Assembly (NCBI GenBank): GCA_035654795.1
Contig: DASRWC010000077.1
Location: 1-64,000 of the forward strand
Origin: JAAYLC01 sp035654795
Lineage (GTDB): Bacteria > Bacteroidota > Bacteroidia > Flavobacteriales > Flavobacteriaceae
Direction of reading: 5' to 3'
Length of the DNA: 64,000 bases
Within the stretch, counting starts at the first letter, position 1. Each line of letters starts with the position of its first letter. Under the pieces are notes generated by a model, which saw only the letters and a list, made by a program, of their open reading frames with translations, had not been told where the DNA came from and made no database searches. A program made the position numbers and the translations under genes. Below are positions 42,346-50,227 of the stretch, in pieces.

Positions 42346-42390
42346 GTTTTGGTGGTCAAAATTGAAAACCATATCCGCAAATTGTAATTA

Positions 42391-42792
42391 ATGAATACAG
42401 ATCCAATTGCAGATTATCTAACGAGGATTAGAAATGCTGTGAGAGCCGGACATCGCGTTGTGGAAATCCCGGCATCGAACCTTAAAAAGGAAATCACAAA
42501 AATCCTTTTTGACCAAGGGTACATTCTAAGCTACAAGTTTGATGACGAGAGCAGCGCTCAAGGAAGCATCAAAATTGCATTGAAATATGATAAGCTTACA
42601 AAAGAGCCCGTTATCAGAGAAATTCAAAGAATAAGTACACCCGGTTTACGTAAATATGCTGGCTCAAAAGAAATGCCTCGTGTTTTGAATGGTCTGGGCA
42701 TCGCCATAGTTTCAACTTCTTCAGGAGTGATGACAGGCGCACAGGCTAAGGCTCAGAATGTGGGTGGAGAAGTATTGTGTTACGTTTACTAA
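42391..42792 (+). CDS. rpsH: 30S ribosomal protein S8
   Basis: 133 aa. MNTDPIADYLTRIRNAVRAGH and the C-terminal STSSGVMTGAQAKAQNVGGE are diagnostic. S8 is a primary 16S rRNA binder and the regulator of the spc operon in E. coli. The 126-base gap upstream holds a terminator-like hairpin and a -7 element. Confidence 0.98.
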   Translation: MNTDPIADYLTRIRNAVRAGHRVVEIPASNLKKEITKILFDQGYILSYKFDDESSAQGSIKIALKYDKLTKEPVIREIQRISTPGLRKYAGSKEMPRVLNGLGIAIVSTSSGVMTGAQAKAQNVGGEVLCYVY

Positions 42793-42804
42793 AAAGGATA
42801 GAAT

Positions 42805-43347
42805 ATGTCAAGAATAGGTAAAAATCCGATAACAATACCTCAGGGAGTAACCGTTGATGTCAAAGATAACACTGTTACTGTAAAAGGAAAATTAGGCGAG
42901 CTTTCTCAAGAATTTTTGGAAGTAGCCGTTAAGGTGGAAGATAATCATGTGGTAGTAGAGCGTCCTTCAGACTCGAAAGATCATACTGCAAAACATGGAT
43001 TATATAGAGCGTTAATCAACAATATGATTGTTGGAGTTAGTGAAGGTTGGACCAAGCAACTTGAATTGGTTGGAGTTGGTTTTAGAGCAACAAATCAAGG
43101 GCAAAAACTTGATATGGCTTTAGGTTTCTCTCATAATATTGTAATGGACATTGCTCCTGAAGTGAAGGTTGAGACAGTTACTGAAAAGGGAAAAAATCCT
43201 ATAGTAAAACTTACTTCACATGATAAGCAGTTGGTAGGACAAGTAGCTGCTAAAATTCGCAGTTTCCGTAAACCTGAACCGTATAAAGGGAAAGGAATCA
43301 AATTTGTTGGGGAAGAATTGAGAAGAAAGGCAGGTAAGTCTGCATAA
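42805..43347 (+). CDS. rplF: 50S ribosomal protein L6
   Basis: 180 aa two-domain protein; the C-terminal PEPYKGKGIKFVGEELRRKAGK is the family signature. It lies near the factor-binding site. A 64-base gap with a perfect 8-bp hairpin separates it from rplR. Confidence 0.98.
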   Translation: MSRIGKNPITIPQGVTVDVKDNTVTVKGKLGELSQEFLEVAVKVEDNHVVVERPSDSKDHTAKHGLYRALINNMIVGVSEGWTKQLELVGVGFRATNQGQKLDMALGFSHNIVMDIAPEVKVETVTEKGKNPIVKLTSHDKQLVGQVAAKIRSFRKPEPYKGKGIKFVGEELRRKAGKSA

Positions 43348-43411
43348 TGTAACCTTTGTCTGCTAACCTATTTAATTTAGGTTAGGGATGAGCTCTAAAA
43401 ATTAAACGAAA

Positions 43412-43768
43412 ATGGCATTAACAAAATTAGAGAGAAGATCGCGTTTGCGCATGCGTATTCGCAAGACGATTTCCGGCACTTCAAGCCGTCCACGTTTGGC
43501 AGTTTTCCGAAGCAATAAGGAAATTTATGCACAAATTATAGACGACGTAAACGGAAAGACGCTGGTTTCCGCATCTTCTAGAGATAAAGATATTGAGGCT
43601 TCTAACGGTAACAAATCTGAAGTATCCAAACTGGTAGGGAAGGCATTGGCTGAAAAAGCTGTAAAAGCCGGAATCGAAACTGTATCCTTTGATCGTGGCG
43701 GATACTTGTATCACGGAAGAGTTAAATCATTAGCTGAAGGTGCACGCGAAGGTGGCCTTAAATTCTAA
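43412..43768 (+). CDS. rplR: 50S ribosomal protein L18
   Basis: 118 aa 5S rRNA-binding protein. SRPRLAVFRSNKEIYAQIIDD and the terminal RVKSLAEGAREGGLKF are diagnostic. Confidence 0.97.
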   Translation: MALTKLERRSRLRMRIRKTISGTSSRPRLAVFRSNKEIYAQIIDDVNGKTLVSASSRDKDIEASNGNKSEVSKLVGKALAEKAVKAGIETVSFDRGGYLYHGRVKSLAEGAREGGLKF

Positions 43769-43781
43769 GTTTAGTTGAATT

Positions 43782-44306
43782 ATGTATCAAGATTATAAAA
43801 ACGTAGAAATTGTAAAACCCGGAGGTCTGGAATTAAAAGATCGTCTGGTAGGTGTACAACGAGTTACCAAGGTAACCAAGGGAGGTAGAGCCTTCGGATT
43901 TTCAGCTATTGTAGTTGTAGGAGATGAGAAAGGAGTGGTTGGTCACGGTTTAGGAAAATCTAAAGATGTGGCTACTGCTATAGCAAAAGCAATTGAGAAT
44001 GCAAAGAAGAATCTAGTGCGCATTCCTCTTCATAAAGTAACTGTTCCACACGAGCAGAAAGGAAAATATGGAGGAGCACGAGTGAATCTTATTCCTGCTG
44101 CACCGGGTACCGGAGTAATTGCCGGTGGTCCTGTACGTGCGGTTCTTGAATCTTTAGGAGTGCATGACGTATTGTCAAAATCTCAAGGATCTTCAAACCC
44201 TCATAACGTGGTAAAAGCAACGTTTGATGCACTTCTACATATGAGAAATGCGGAGACTATTGCAAAACAACGAGGAATTTCACTTGAAAAAGTGTTTAAC
44301 GGATAA
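43782..44306 (+). CDS. rpsE: 30S ribosomal protein S5
   Basis: 174 aa. The dsRNA-binding fold motif KGGRAFGFSAIVVVGDEKG and the C-terminal GSSNPHNVVKATFDALLHM are present. S5 affects decoding fidelity. rpmD follows after 11 bases. Confidence 0.98.
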   Translation: MYQDYKNVEIVKPGGLELKDRLVGVQRVTKVTKGGRAFGFSAIVVVGDEKGVVGHGLGKSKDVATAIAKAIENAKKNLVRIPLHKVTVPHEQKGKYGGARVNLIPAAPGTGVIAGGPVRAVLESLGVHDVLSKSQGSSNPHNVVKATFDALLHMRNAETIAKQRGISLEKVFNG

Positions 44307-44317
44307 AATTTTTCAAG

Positions 44318-44497
44318 ATGGCAAAAATTAGAGTAACCAAGGTTAAGAGCGTTATTAAGCGTCCGGAAAACCAAAAAAGAACTATGGAAGCTTTAGGACT
44401 TCACAAAATAGGTCAAACTATTGAACACGAAGATAATGAGAGCATCCGAGGGATGATAAATAAAGTTAATCACTTAGTTTCAGTAGAAACTGTTTAA
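44318..44497 (+). CDS. rpmD: 50S ribosomal protein L30
   Basis: 59 aa, read directly from the bases: ATG at 44318, TAA at 44495-44497. The translation starts MAKIRVTKVKSVIKRPENQK and contains TMEALGLHKIGQ, the L30 signature. It sits in the standard place between rpsE and rplO. Confidence 0.95.
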   Translation: MAKIRVTKVKSVIKRPENQKRTMEALGLHKIGQTIEHEDNESIRGMINKVNHLVSVETV

Positions 44498-44507
44498 GCA
44501 CACGAAA

Positions 44508-44960
44508 ATGGATTTAAGTAACTTACAACCCGCCGCTGGTTCGGCGAGAAATAAAGGCAAGCGAGTAGGTCGCGGACAAGGTTCGGGAAAAGGAGGAACA
44601 GCTACCCGAGGACATAAAGGAGCAAAGTCGCGTTCAGGATATTCCAAGAAAATTGGATTTGAAGGTGGTCAGATGCCTTTGCAACGTCGTGTGCCAAAAT
44701 TTGGCTTTAAGAATATAAACCGCGTTGAGTACAGAGGAATCAATATTGATACGCTTCAACAGTTGGTGGATGATAAGAAAATTACCGATTCTGTAGATTT
44801 TGAAACCCTTGTTGGTTTAGGTCTTACCGGAAAGAATGATTTGGTAAAGATTTTAGGAAGAGGAGAGATTAAAGCTAAACTTAAGGTATCGGCACATAAA
44901 TTTACTGCCTCGGCAAAAGAAGCTATTGAAGCTGCCGGAGGTGAAGTTGTAACTCTATAA
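44508..44960 (+). CDS. rplO: 50S ribosomal protein L15
   Basis: 150 aa. The glycine-rich N-terminal part GKRVGRGQGSGKGGTATRGH and the FEGGQMPLQRRVPKFGF motif are diagnostic. L15 is a late-assembly protein of the 50S. secY follows after 12 bases. Confidence 0.97.
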   Translation: MDLSNLQPAAGSARNKGKRVGRGQGSGKGGTATRGHKGAKSRSGYSKKIGFEGGQMPLQRRVPKFGFKNINRVEYRGINIDTLQQLVDDKKITDSVDFETLVGLGLTGKNDLVKILGRGEIKAKLKVSAHKFTASAKEAIEAAGGEVVTL

Positions 44961-44972
44961 CACCTCTGAAGG

Positions 44973-46316
44973 ATGAAATTTATCGAAACCTTAAAGAATG
45001 TTTGGAAAATTGAAGAGCTGCGTGATCGCATCGTCTTGACATTGGGAATGCTTCTTGTGTACCGTTTTGGTGCACAAGTTGTACTTCCGGGAATAGATGC
45101 TGACATGCTTGCTTCTTTCGCCGGAAAATTTGAAGGCGGTGGTTTAGGCGGATTACTTAACGCTTTTACAGGAGGTGCTTTTGCAAATGCCTCTGTTTTT
45201 GCGCTTGGAATTATGCCATACATTTCGGCTTCCATTGTAGTTCAGCTTATGCAAATAGCTGTTCCATATCTACAGAAATTACAAAAAGAAGGTGAAAGCG
45301 GACGGAAAAAAATCAATCAAATTACGCGTTGGTTAACAATAGGTATTTGTTTGGTTCAGGCGCCAAGTTATTTGGCAGGACTTCCTGCCATGGGGGTTCC
45401 GGCAGAAGCTTTCGTAATGGGACAAAGTGTCATGTTCTATGTGTCATCTGTCATTATTCTGGTGACTGGTACCATATTTGCAATGTGGTTGGGTGAGAAA
45501 ATTACAGATAAGGGTATCGGAAACGGTATTTCTATTTTAATCATGGTGGGTATCATTGCGAGGTTGCCACAGTCATTCGCACAAGAATTTGTGTCGCGAG
45601 TGGTTGAATCAAACGGTGGACTTATTATGATTCTTATTGAATTGGTACTGTGGTTTGTTATTATTTTACTTTCTGTTATGCTTGTTATGGCAGTTCGTAA
45701 GATTCCCGTTCAGTATGCACGAAGAACGGCCTCCGGAGGTTTTGAAAAGAACATTTTCGGGGCGCGTCAATTTATTCCATTAAAATTGAATGCTTCAGGA
45801 GTAATGCCTATCATTTTTGCTCAGGCGATAATGTTTGTTCCTTCTGCGGTGGCCAGTTTGTCTCAGAGTGATTTCGCTCAAGGGGTTCAATCCACCTTTA
45901 GCGACATTTTTGGATTATGGTATAACTTAGTGTTTGCGGCATTAATTATTGTCTTTACTTATTTCTATACGGCTATAACCGTCCCTACTAATAAGATGGC
46001 AGATGATCTAAAGAGAAGCGGCGGTTTTATCCCCGGCATAAAACCCGGAACCCAGACTGCTGAATATTTAGATCGGATTATGTCTCAGATCACGTTGCCC
46101 GGTTCTATTTTCCTTGCATTAATTGCTGTTTTCCCTGCATTTGTTGTAAAACTTATGGGAATTCAACAAGGATGGGCGTTGTTCTATGGTGGTACATCTC
46201 TTTTGATTATGGTAGGTGTTGCCATAGATACCATGCAACAAGTAAACTCTTATCTGTTAAATCGTCATTATGACGGATTAATGAAAAGCGGTAAAAACCG
46301 TAAGGCTGTAGCCTGA
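44973..46316 (+). CDS. secY: Protein translocase subunit SecY
   Basis: 447 aa membrane protein with ten hydrophobic segments forming the Sec channel. GIMPYISASIVVQLMQ (plug/TM2) and the KIPVQYARR loop that contacts the ribosome and SecA are conserved. The gene lies in the standard rplO-secY-infA order. Confidence 0.98.
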   Translation: MKFIETLKNVWKIEELRDRIVLTLGMLLVYRFGAQVVLPGIDADMLASFAGKFEGGGLGGLLNAFTGGAFANASVFALGIMPYISASIVVQLMQIAVPYLQKLQKEGESGRKKINQITRWLTIGICLVQAPSYLAGLPAMGVPAEAFVMGQSVMFYVSSVIILVTGTIFAMWLGEKITDKGIGNGISILIMVGIIARLPQSFAQEFVSRVVESNGGLIMILIELVLWFVIILLSVMLVMAVRKIPVQYARRTASGGFEKNIFGARQFIPLKLNASGVMPIIFAQAIMFVPSAVASLSQSDFAQGVQSTFSDIFGLWYNLVFAALIIVFTYFYTAITVPTNKMADDLKRSGGFIPGIKPGTQTAEYLDRIMSQITLPGSIFLALIAVFPAFVVKLMGIQQGWALFYGGTSLLIMVGVAIDTMQQVNSYLLNRHYDGLMKSGKNRKAVA

Positions 46317-46342
46317 TAATTTAATTTTTAAACAGATAAGAA

Positions 46343-46558
46343 ATGGCAAAACAAAGCGCAATTGAGCAAGACGGAACAATCGTAGAGGCATTGTCAAATG
46401 CTATGTTCCGAGTGGAATTAGAAAATGGACATGTTGTGACGGCCCACATCTCCGGCAAAATGCGTATGCACTATATCAAATTATTACCGGGAGATAAAGT
46501 GAAGCTGGATATGAGCCCCTATGATTTGACAAAAGCAAGAATTACTTACAGATATTAA
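46343..46558 (+). CDS. infA: Translation initiation factor IF-1
   Basis: 71 aa OB-fold protein that occupies the A site during initiation. NAMFRVELENGHVVTAHISGK and RMHYIKLLPGDKV are diagnostic. A 68-base gap with two short hairpins (46563-46577 and 46581-46600) separates it from rpmJ. Confidence 0.97.
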   Translation: MAKQSAIEQDGTIVEALSNAMFRVELENGHVVTAHISGKMRMHYIKLLPGDKVKLDMSPYDLTKARITYRY

Positions 46559-46626
46559 TTACAATCGTTTTTCGATTATAAACAGGCGGAGCAGACTGTT
46601 TCGCAAACCAAACAAAACCAGTAGAG

Positions 46627-46743
46627 ATGAAAGTAAGAGCATCGATAAAGAAAAGAAGTGCTGACTGCAAAATTGTTCGCAGAAAAGGCAGACTATATGT
46701 TATAAACAAAAAGAATCCAAAATTTAAACAAAGACAAGGATAA
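46627..46743 (+). CDS. rpmJ: 50S ribosomal protein L36
   Basis: 38 aa, read directly: ATG 46627, TAA 46741-46743. It begins MKVRASIKKRSADCK and ends FKQRQG. Of the four zinc ligands of the usual form (C11, C14, C27, H32) only Cys14 remains, so this is a zinc-free version. It lies 2 bases before rpsM. Confidence 0.95.
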   Translation: MKVRASIKKRSADCKIVRRKGRLYVINKKNPKFKQRQG

Positions 46744-46745
46744 TT

Positions 46746-47120
46746 ATGGCAAGAATCGCAGGTGTCGATATCCCGAAAAACAAGAGGGGTGTAATCGCGT
46801 TAACATATATCTTTGGAATCGGCAAAAGCCGTGCACAAGATATATTACAGAAAGCCGGAGTTGATCAAGACAAAAAAGTACACGAGTGGAATGACGACGA
46901 GATCGGAGCTATTCGTGATGCTGTAGGGGCTTACAAAATTGAAGGTGAATTACGTAGTGAAGTTCAGTTGAGCATCAAACGTTTAATGGACATTGGTTGT
47001 TACAGAGGAATTCGTCACCGTACCGGTCTTCCGTTGAGAGGACAACGTACCAAGAATAACTCTCGTACTCGTAAAGGAAGACGTAAAACTGTTGCTAACA
47101 AGAAAAAAGTAACTAAATAA
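46746..47120 (+). CDS. rpsM: 30S ribosomal protein S13
   Basis: 124 aa. MARIAGVDIPKNKRGVIALTY and the C-terminal RGQRTKNNSRTRKG are diagnostic. S13 contacts the P-site tRNA and L5. It begins the alpha-operon block. The 59-base gap to rpsK contains a hairpin. Confidence 0.98.
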   Translation: MARIAGVDIPKNKRGVIALTYIFGIGKSRAQDILQKAGVDQDKKVHEWNDDEIGAIRDAVGAYKIEGELRSEVQLSIKRLMDIGCYRGIRHRTGLPLRGQRTKNNSRTRKGRRKTVANKKKVTK

Positions 47121-47179
47121 CAGCAAGTGATTTCCGGATCGATATTTTCGGTTCTGTCACTGCTTAATCACTAAAAGTT

Positions 47180-47578
47180 ATGGCAAAAGCTCAAAGAAAT
47201 ACAAAAGTTGTAAAGAAACGTAAAGTAAATGTAGAAGCTGTGGGTGAGGCTCATATCAATGCTTCTTTTAATAACATCATTGTTTCTTTAACAAACAAAA
47301 ATGGAGACGTTATTGCCTGGTCATCTGCCGGGAAAATGGGATTCCGTGGTTCTAAAAAGAATACTCCTTATGCTGCTCAGGTAGCTTCTGAAGATTGTGC
47401 CAAAGTTGCACACGATGCAGGACTGCGCAAAGTAAAGGTGTATGTTAAAGGACCCGGAAACGGAAGAGAATCTGCTATTCGTTCTATCCACAATGCGGGG
47501 ATTGAGGTTACCGAAATCATCGATGTAACTCCGCTGCCACACAACGGATGCCGTCCTCCAAAAAGAAGAAGAGTTTAA
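47180..47578 (+). CDS. rpsK: 30S ribosomal protein S11
   Basis: 132 aa. VSLTNKNGDVIAWSSAGKMGF and the C-terminal DVTPLPHNGCRPPKRRRV are diagnostic. It is part of the 30S platform near the E site. Confidence 0.98.
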   Translation: MAKAQRNTKVVKKRKVNVEAVGEAHINASFNNIIVSLTNKNGDVIAWSSAGKMGFRGSKKNTPYAAQVASEDCAKVAHDAGLRKVKVYVKGPGNGRESAIRSIHNAGIEVTEIIDVTPLPHNGCRPPKRRRV

Positions 47579-47609
47579 AATTTATAGTATAATCACTGAA
47601 GATTCACAG

Positions 47610-47648
47610 GCACTGAAGGATAGTAACATTATGACCTTAATTCAGTGC
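47610..47648 (+). promoter_or_regulatory. Leader hairpin upstream of rpsD
   Basis: GCACTGAA (47610-47617) pairs perfectly with TTCAGTGC (47641-47648). A second CACTGAAG copy at 47594-47601 could pair with the same 3' arm, giving two exclusive structures 23 bases before the rpsD start. Confidence 0.4.
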
Positions 47649-47670
47649 TTGCTTCAAAACAACAATTAAA

Positions 47671-48276
47671 ATGGCAAGATATACTGGTCCAAAAACAAAA
47701 ATTGCCCGTAAATTCGGGGAAGCTATTTTCGGGGATGACAAGTCTTTTGAAAAAAGAAATTACCCTCCGGGACAACATGGAAACAGCCGTCGTCGCGGAA
47801 AAAAATCGGAATACGCACTTCAGCTGAACGAAAAACAGAAAGCTCGTTACACTTACGGAATACTTGAGCGTCAATTCCGAAACATGTTTAAGAAGGCTAA
47901 CGCTGCACCCGGAATTACAGGGGAGGTTTTATTGCAAATGTGTGAGTCGCGTCTGGATAACGTGGTTTATCGAATGGGAATTGCTCCTACCAGAGCAGCA
48001 GCTCGCCAGTTGGTAACTCACCAGCACATCACAGTGAATGGCGAAAAAGTAAACATTCCTTCTTACATCTTGAAAGCAGGAGATGTTGTAGCTGTGCGTG
48101 AGAAATCAAAAAGCCTTGAGGTTATTACCAATTCACTAAATAATGCCTCTCAGGTATATGAGTGGATTACTTGGAATAACGATAAAAAGGAAGGAACCTA
48201 TGTTTCTATCCCGGAACGTATTCAGATTCCGGAAAACATCAACGAACAATTGATCGTTGAATTATATTCTAAATAA
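47671..48276 (+). CDS. rpsD: 30S ribosomal protein S4 (zinc-free type)
   Basis: 201 aa. MARYTGPKTKIARKFGEAIFG, YPPGQHG and the S4 RNA-binding domain (RLDNVVYRMGIAPTRAAARQ) are clear. It lacks N-terminal zinc-binding cysteines. In E. coli S4 represses the alpha operon; here the 92-base gap before the gene contains an alternative-pairing hairpin. Confidence 0.98.
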   Translation: MARYTGPKTKIARKFGEAIFGDDKSFEKRNYPPGQHGNSRRRGKKSEYALQLNEKQKARYTYGILERQFRNMFKKANAAPGITGEVLLQMCESRLDNVVYRMGIAPTRAAARQLVTHQHITVNGEKVNIPSYILKAGDVVAVREKSKSLEVITNSLNNASQVYEWITWNNDKKEGTYVSIPERIQIPENINEQLIVELYSK

Positions 48277-48296
48277 TAAAATACAGAAAGTCAATT

Positions 48297-49289
48297 ATGT
48301 CCATATTTAGTTTTCAAAAGCCTGATAAAGTTATAATGGTAGATTCTACCGATTTCGAGGGGAAATTTGAATTTCGTCCTTTGGAACCCGGTTATGGTCT
48401 TACCATAGGTAACGCTTTGCGGCGTGTGCTACTTTCTTCTTTGGAAGGATTTGCTATTACTTCGGTTCGTATCGAGGGAGTGGATCACGAATTTTCTACT
48501 ATAAAAGGAGTAGTAGAGGATGTGACTGAAATTATCTTAAATCTAAAGCAAGTTCGTTTTAAAAGACAGATTGACGAAATAGATAACGAAACTGTTACAA
48601 TTTCTGTTTCCGGACAAGAACAGCTTACCGCAGGAGATTTTCAAAAATTTATTTCAGGTTTCCAGGTTTTAAATCCTGAGTTAGTGATCTGCAACATGGA
48701 ATCCGGTGTAAATCTGAACATGGAAATCACCATTGAAAAAGGAAGAGGTTATGTTCCGGCTGAAGAGAACAAAAAATCAAATGCTGCCTTAGGTACTATT
48801 TTCACAGATTCTATTTACACGCCTATCAAAAATGTGAAGTACAGTATTGAAAACTTCCGTGTGGAACAGAAAACAGACTACGAAAAGCTTGTTTTTGAAA
48901 TAATCACTGACGGTTCAATCCATCCTAAAGATGCGCTGACTGAAGCTGCAAAAACATTGATTCACCATTTCATGCTGTTCAGCGATGAACGTATTACTCT
49001 GGAGGCAGACGAAATTGCCCAAACAGAAACTTATGATGAGGAATCACTCCACATGCGCCAGTTGCTAAAAACCAAACTTGTGGATCTGGATCTTTCTGTT
49101 CGTGCATTAAATTGTTTGAAAGCTGCTGAAGTAGACACTTTGGGTGACCTAGTAACCTATAATAAGAGTGACTTGATGAAGTTTAGAAACTTCGGAAAAA
49201 AATCACTTACAGAATTGGAAGAACTAGTTAGCAATAAGGGCCTGGATTTCGGGATGGATCTTTCAAAATATAAATTAGATCGAGATTAA
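48297..49289 (+). CDS. rpoA: DNA-directed RNA polymerase subunit alpha
   Basis: 330 aa. The N-terminal dimerisation domain (TIGNALRRVLLSSLEG) and the C-terminal domain (LSVRALNCLKAAEVDTLGDL, FGKKSLTELEELV) are both present at normal length. It is 20 bases after rpsD; a 75-base gap with a branched hairpin precedes rplQ. Confidence 0.98.
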   Translation: MSIFSFQKPDKVIMVDSTDFEGKFEFRPLEPGYGLTIGNALRRVLLSSLEGFAITSVRIEGVDHEFSTIKGVVEDVTEIILNLKQVRFKRQIDEIDNETVTISVSGQEQLTAGDFQKFISGFQVLNPELVICNMESGVNLNMEITIEKGRGYVPAEENKKSNAALGTIFTDSIYTPIKNVKYSIENFRVEQKTDYEKLVFEIITDGSIHPKDALTEAAKTLIHHFMLFSDERITLEADEIAQTETYDEESLHMRQLLKTKLVDLDLSVRALNCLKAAEVDTLGDLVTYNKSDLMKFRNFGKKSLTELEELVSNKGLDFGMDLSKYKLDRD

Positions 49290-49364
49290 TTTTTTTAAAA
49301 TAACTTCACCATATTTTGCTCCCCAGGGAGGGTTGAGTCGAGATGGTGATTAAACCAAAATGTC

Positions 49365-49865
49365 ATGAGACACGGAAAAAAAGTAAAATCCTTAGGGAGA
49401 AAAGCGGCACATAGAAACTCTATGTTGGCTAACATGGCGAGTTCTTTGATTGAACACAAAAGAATCAATACCACGTTGGCTAAAGCAAAATCACTTCAGC
49501 AATATGTTGAGCCTTTGGTGACTAAATCAAAAGATGATACCACGCACAATCGTCGAGTGGTGTTTTCAAAACTGCGCCAAAAAGAAGCCGTAACAGAACT
49601 ATTTAGAACTGTAGCTCCCAAAGTAGGAGATCGTCCGGGAGGATATACCAGAATTATTAAGTTGGGTAATCGTCTTGGAGACAATGCTGAAATGGCTATG
49701 ATTGAGCTTGTAGATTTCAACGAGCTTTACAATGCCGGAAAGGCCACCAAGAAAAAATCTACTCGTAGAAGCCGTCGTGGAAGCGGAGCCGGAGCAGGCG
49801 TTGCTACTGCTGCTGCAACTTCTTCAGCAAAAACAACGGAAGATTCTAATCAAGAAGAAGAATAA
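49365..49865 (+). CDS. rplQ: 50S ribosomal protein L17 with low-complexity tail
   Basis: 166 aa. The core (MRHGKKVKSLGRKAAHRNSML to about residue 127) is standard. It is followed by a tail of about 40 residues, first basic (KKKSTRRSRRG), then Ala/Gly/Ser-rich, ending in acidic residues. Such tails are seen in Bacteroidetes L17. It is the last gene of the ribosomal cluster; a terminator follows. Confidence 0.96.
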   Translation: MRHGKKVKSLGRKAAHRNSMLANMASSLIEHKRINTTLAKAKSLQQYVEPLVTKSKDDTTHNRRVVFSKLRQKEAVTELFRTVAPKVGDRPGGYTRIIKLGNRLGDNAEMAMIELVDFNELYNAGKATKKKSTRRSRRGSGAGAGVATAAATSSAKTTEDSNQEEE

Positions 49866-49888
49866 AATCTTCGGATTTAGTAAACAAG

Positions 49889-49916
49889 AAGGCTGTCTTT
49901 ATGGGCAGCCTTTTTT
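49889..49916 (+). terminator. Terminator of the ribosomal cluster
   Basis: AAGGCTGTC (49889-49897) pairs with GGCAGCCTT (49904-49912, one U-G pair) and is followed by a T tract. It lies 24 bases after rplQ. Confidence 0.85.
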
Positions 49917-50227
49917 CATGAGTTTTTTATGCGATGTCTTTTGGGGCATCATAGTCTATCGCAAAGAGGTTTAGATTTAAATCAAAGAAAAAACGAGAGA
50001 TGCAAGTCTCGACTATTGGCCTCCAGTTCTGCTTTGGCGTCTTCCTTTGTTCTTTTATAGGATAAATGATTAATTTTTGAAACGAGAGTGTCATCCTCAT
50101 TTGAGGTTCATCGTTCTAGATAGAGATGTCAATAATCACTTCCTTGTTTATGTTATCCTTGTTTTTTGTTTTATTTTTGCGACACAATAAAATCGCACCT
50201 GAGGTAACAAGGTGAAAAAAAAAATCA
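49917..50227. other. Gene-free stretch before carA
   Basis: About 310 bases without a supportable gene. It contains small inverted repeats: GATGTC/GGCATC around 49933-49950, CGAGA/TCTCG near 50000-50017, CCTC/GAGG near 50096-50106, and CACCT (50196-50200)/AGGTG (50210-50214) in the carA leader. No tRNA or known small RNA is recognised. The last 60 bases carry the carA promoter candidate. Confidence 0.5.
50172..50179 (+). promoter_or_regulatory. -7 element of carA
   Basis: TATTTTTG fits TAnnTTTG. The nearest TTG (50144-50146) is 25 bases upstream, longer than usual. A start near 50185 would give a leader of about 43 bases containing the CACCT/AGGTG hairpin. Confidence 0.45.

Noticed and set aside
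44756..45235. 159-codon minus-strand frame across rplO and secY
   Set aside because: It covers parts of two certain genes on the other strand and shows no family features.
46563..46600. Two short hairpins between infA and rpmJ as a terminator
   Set aside because: Stems are only 5 bp and no T tract follows; transcription probably continues to rpmJ-rpsM.
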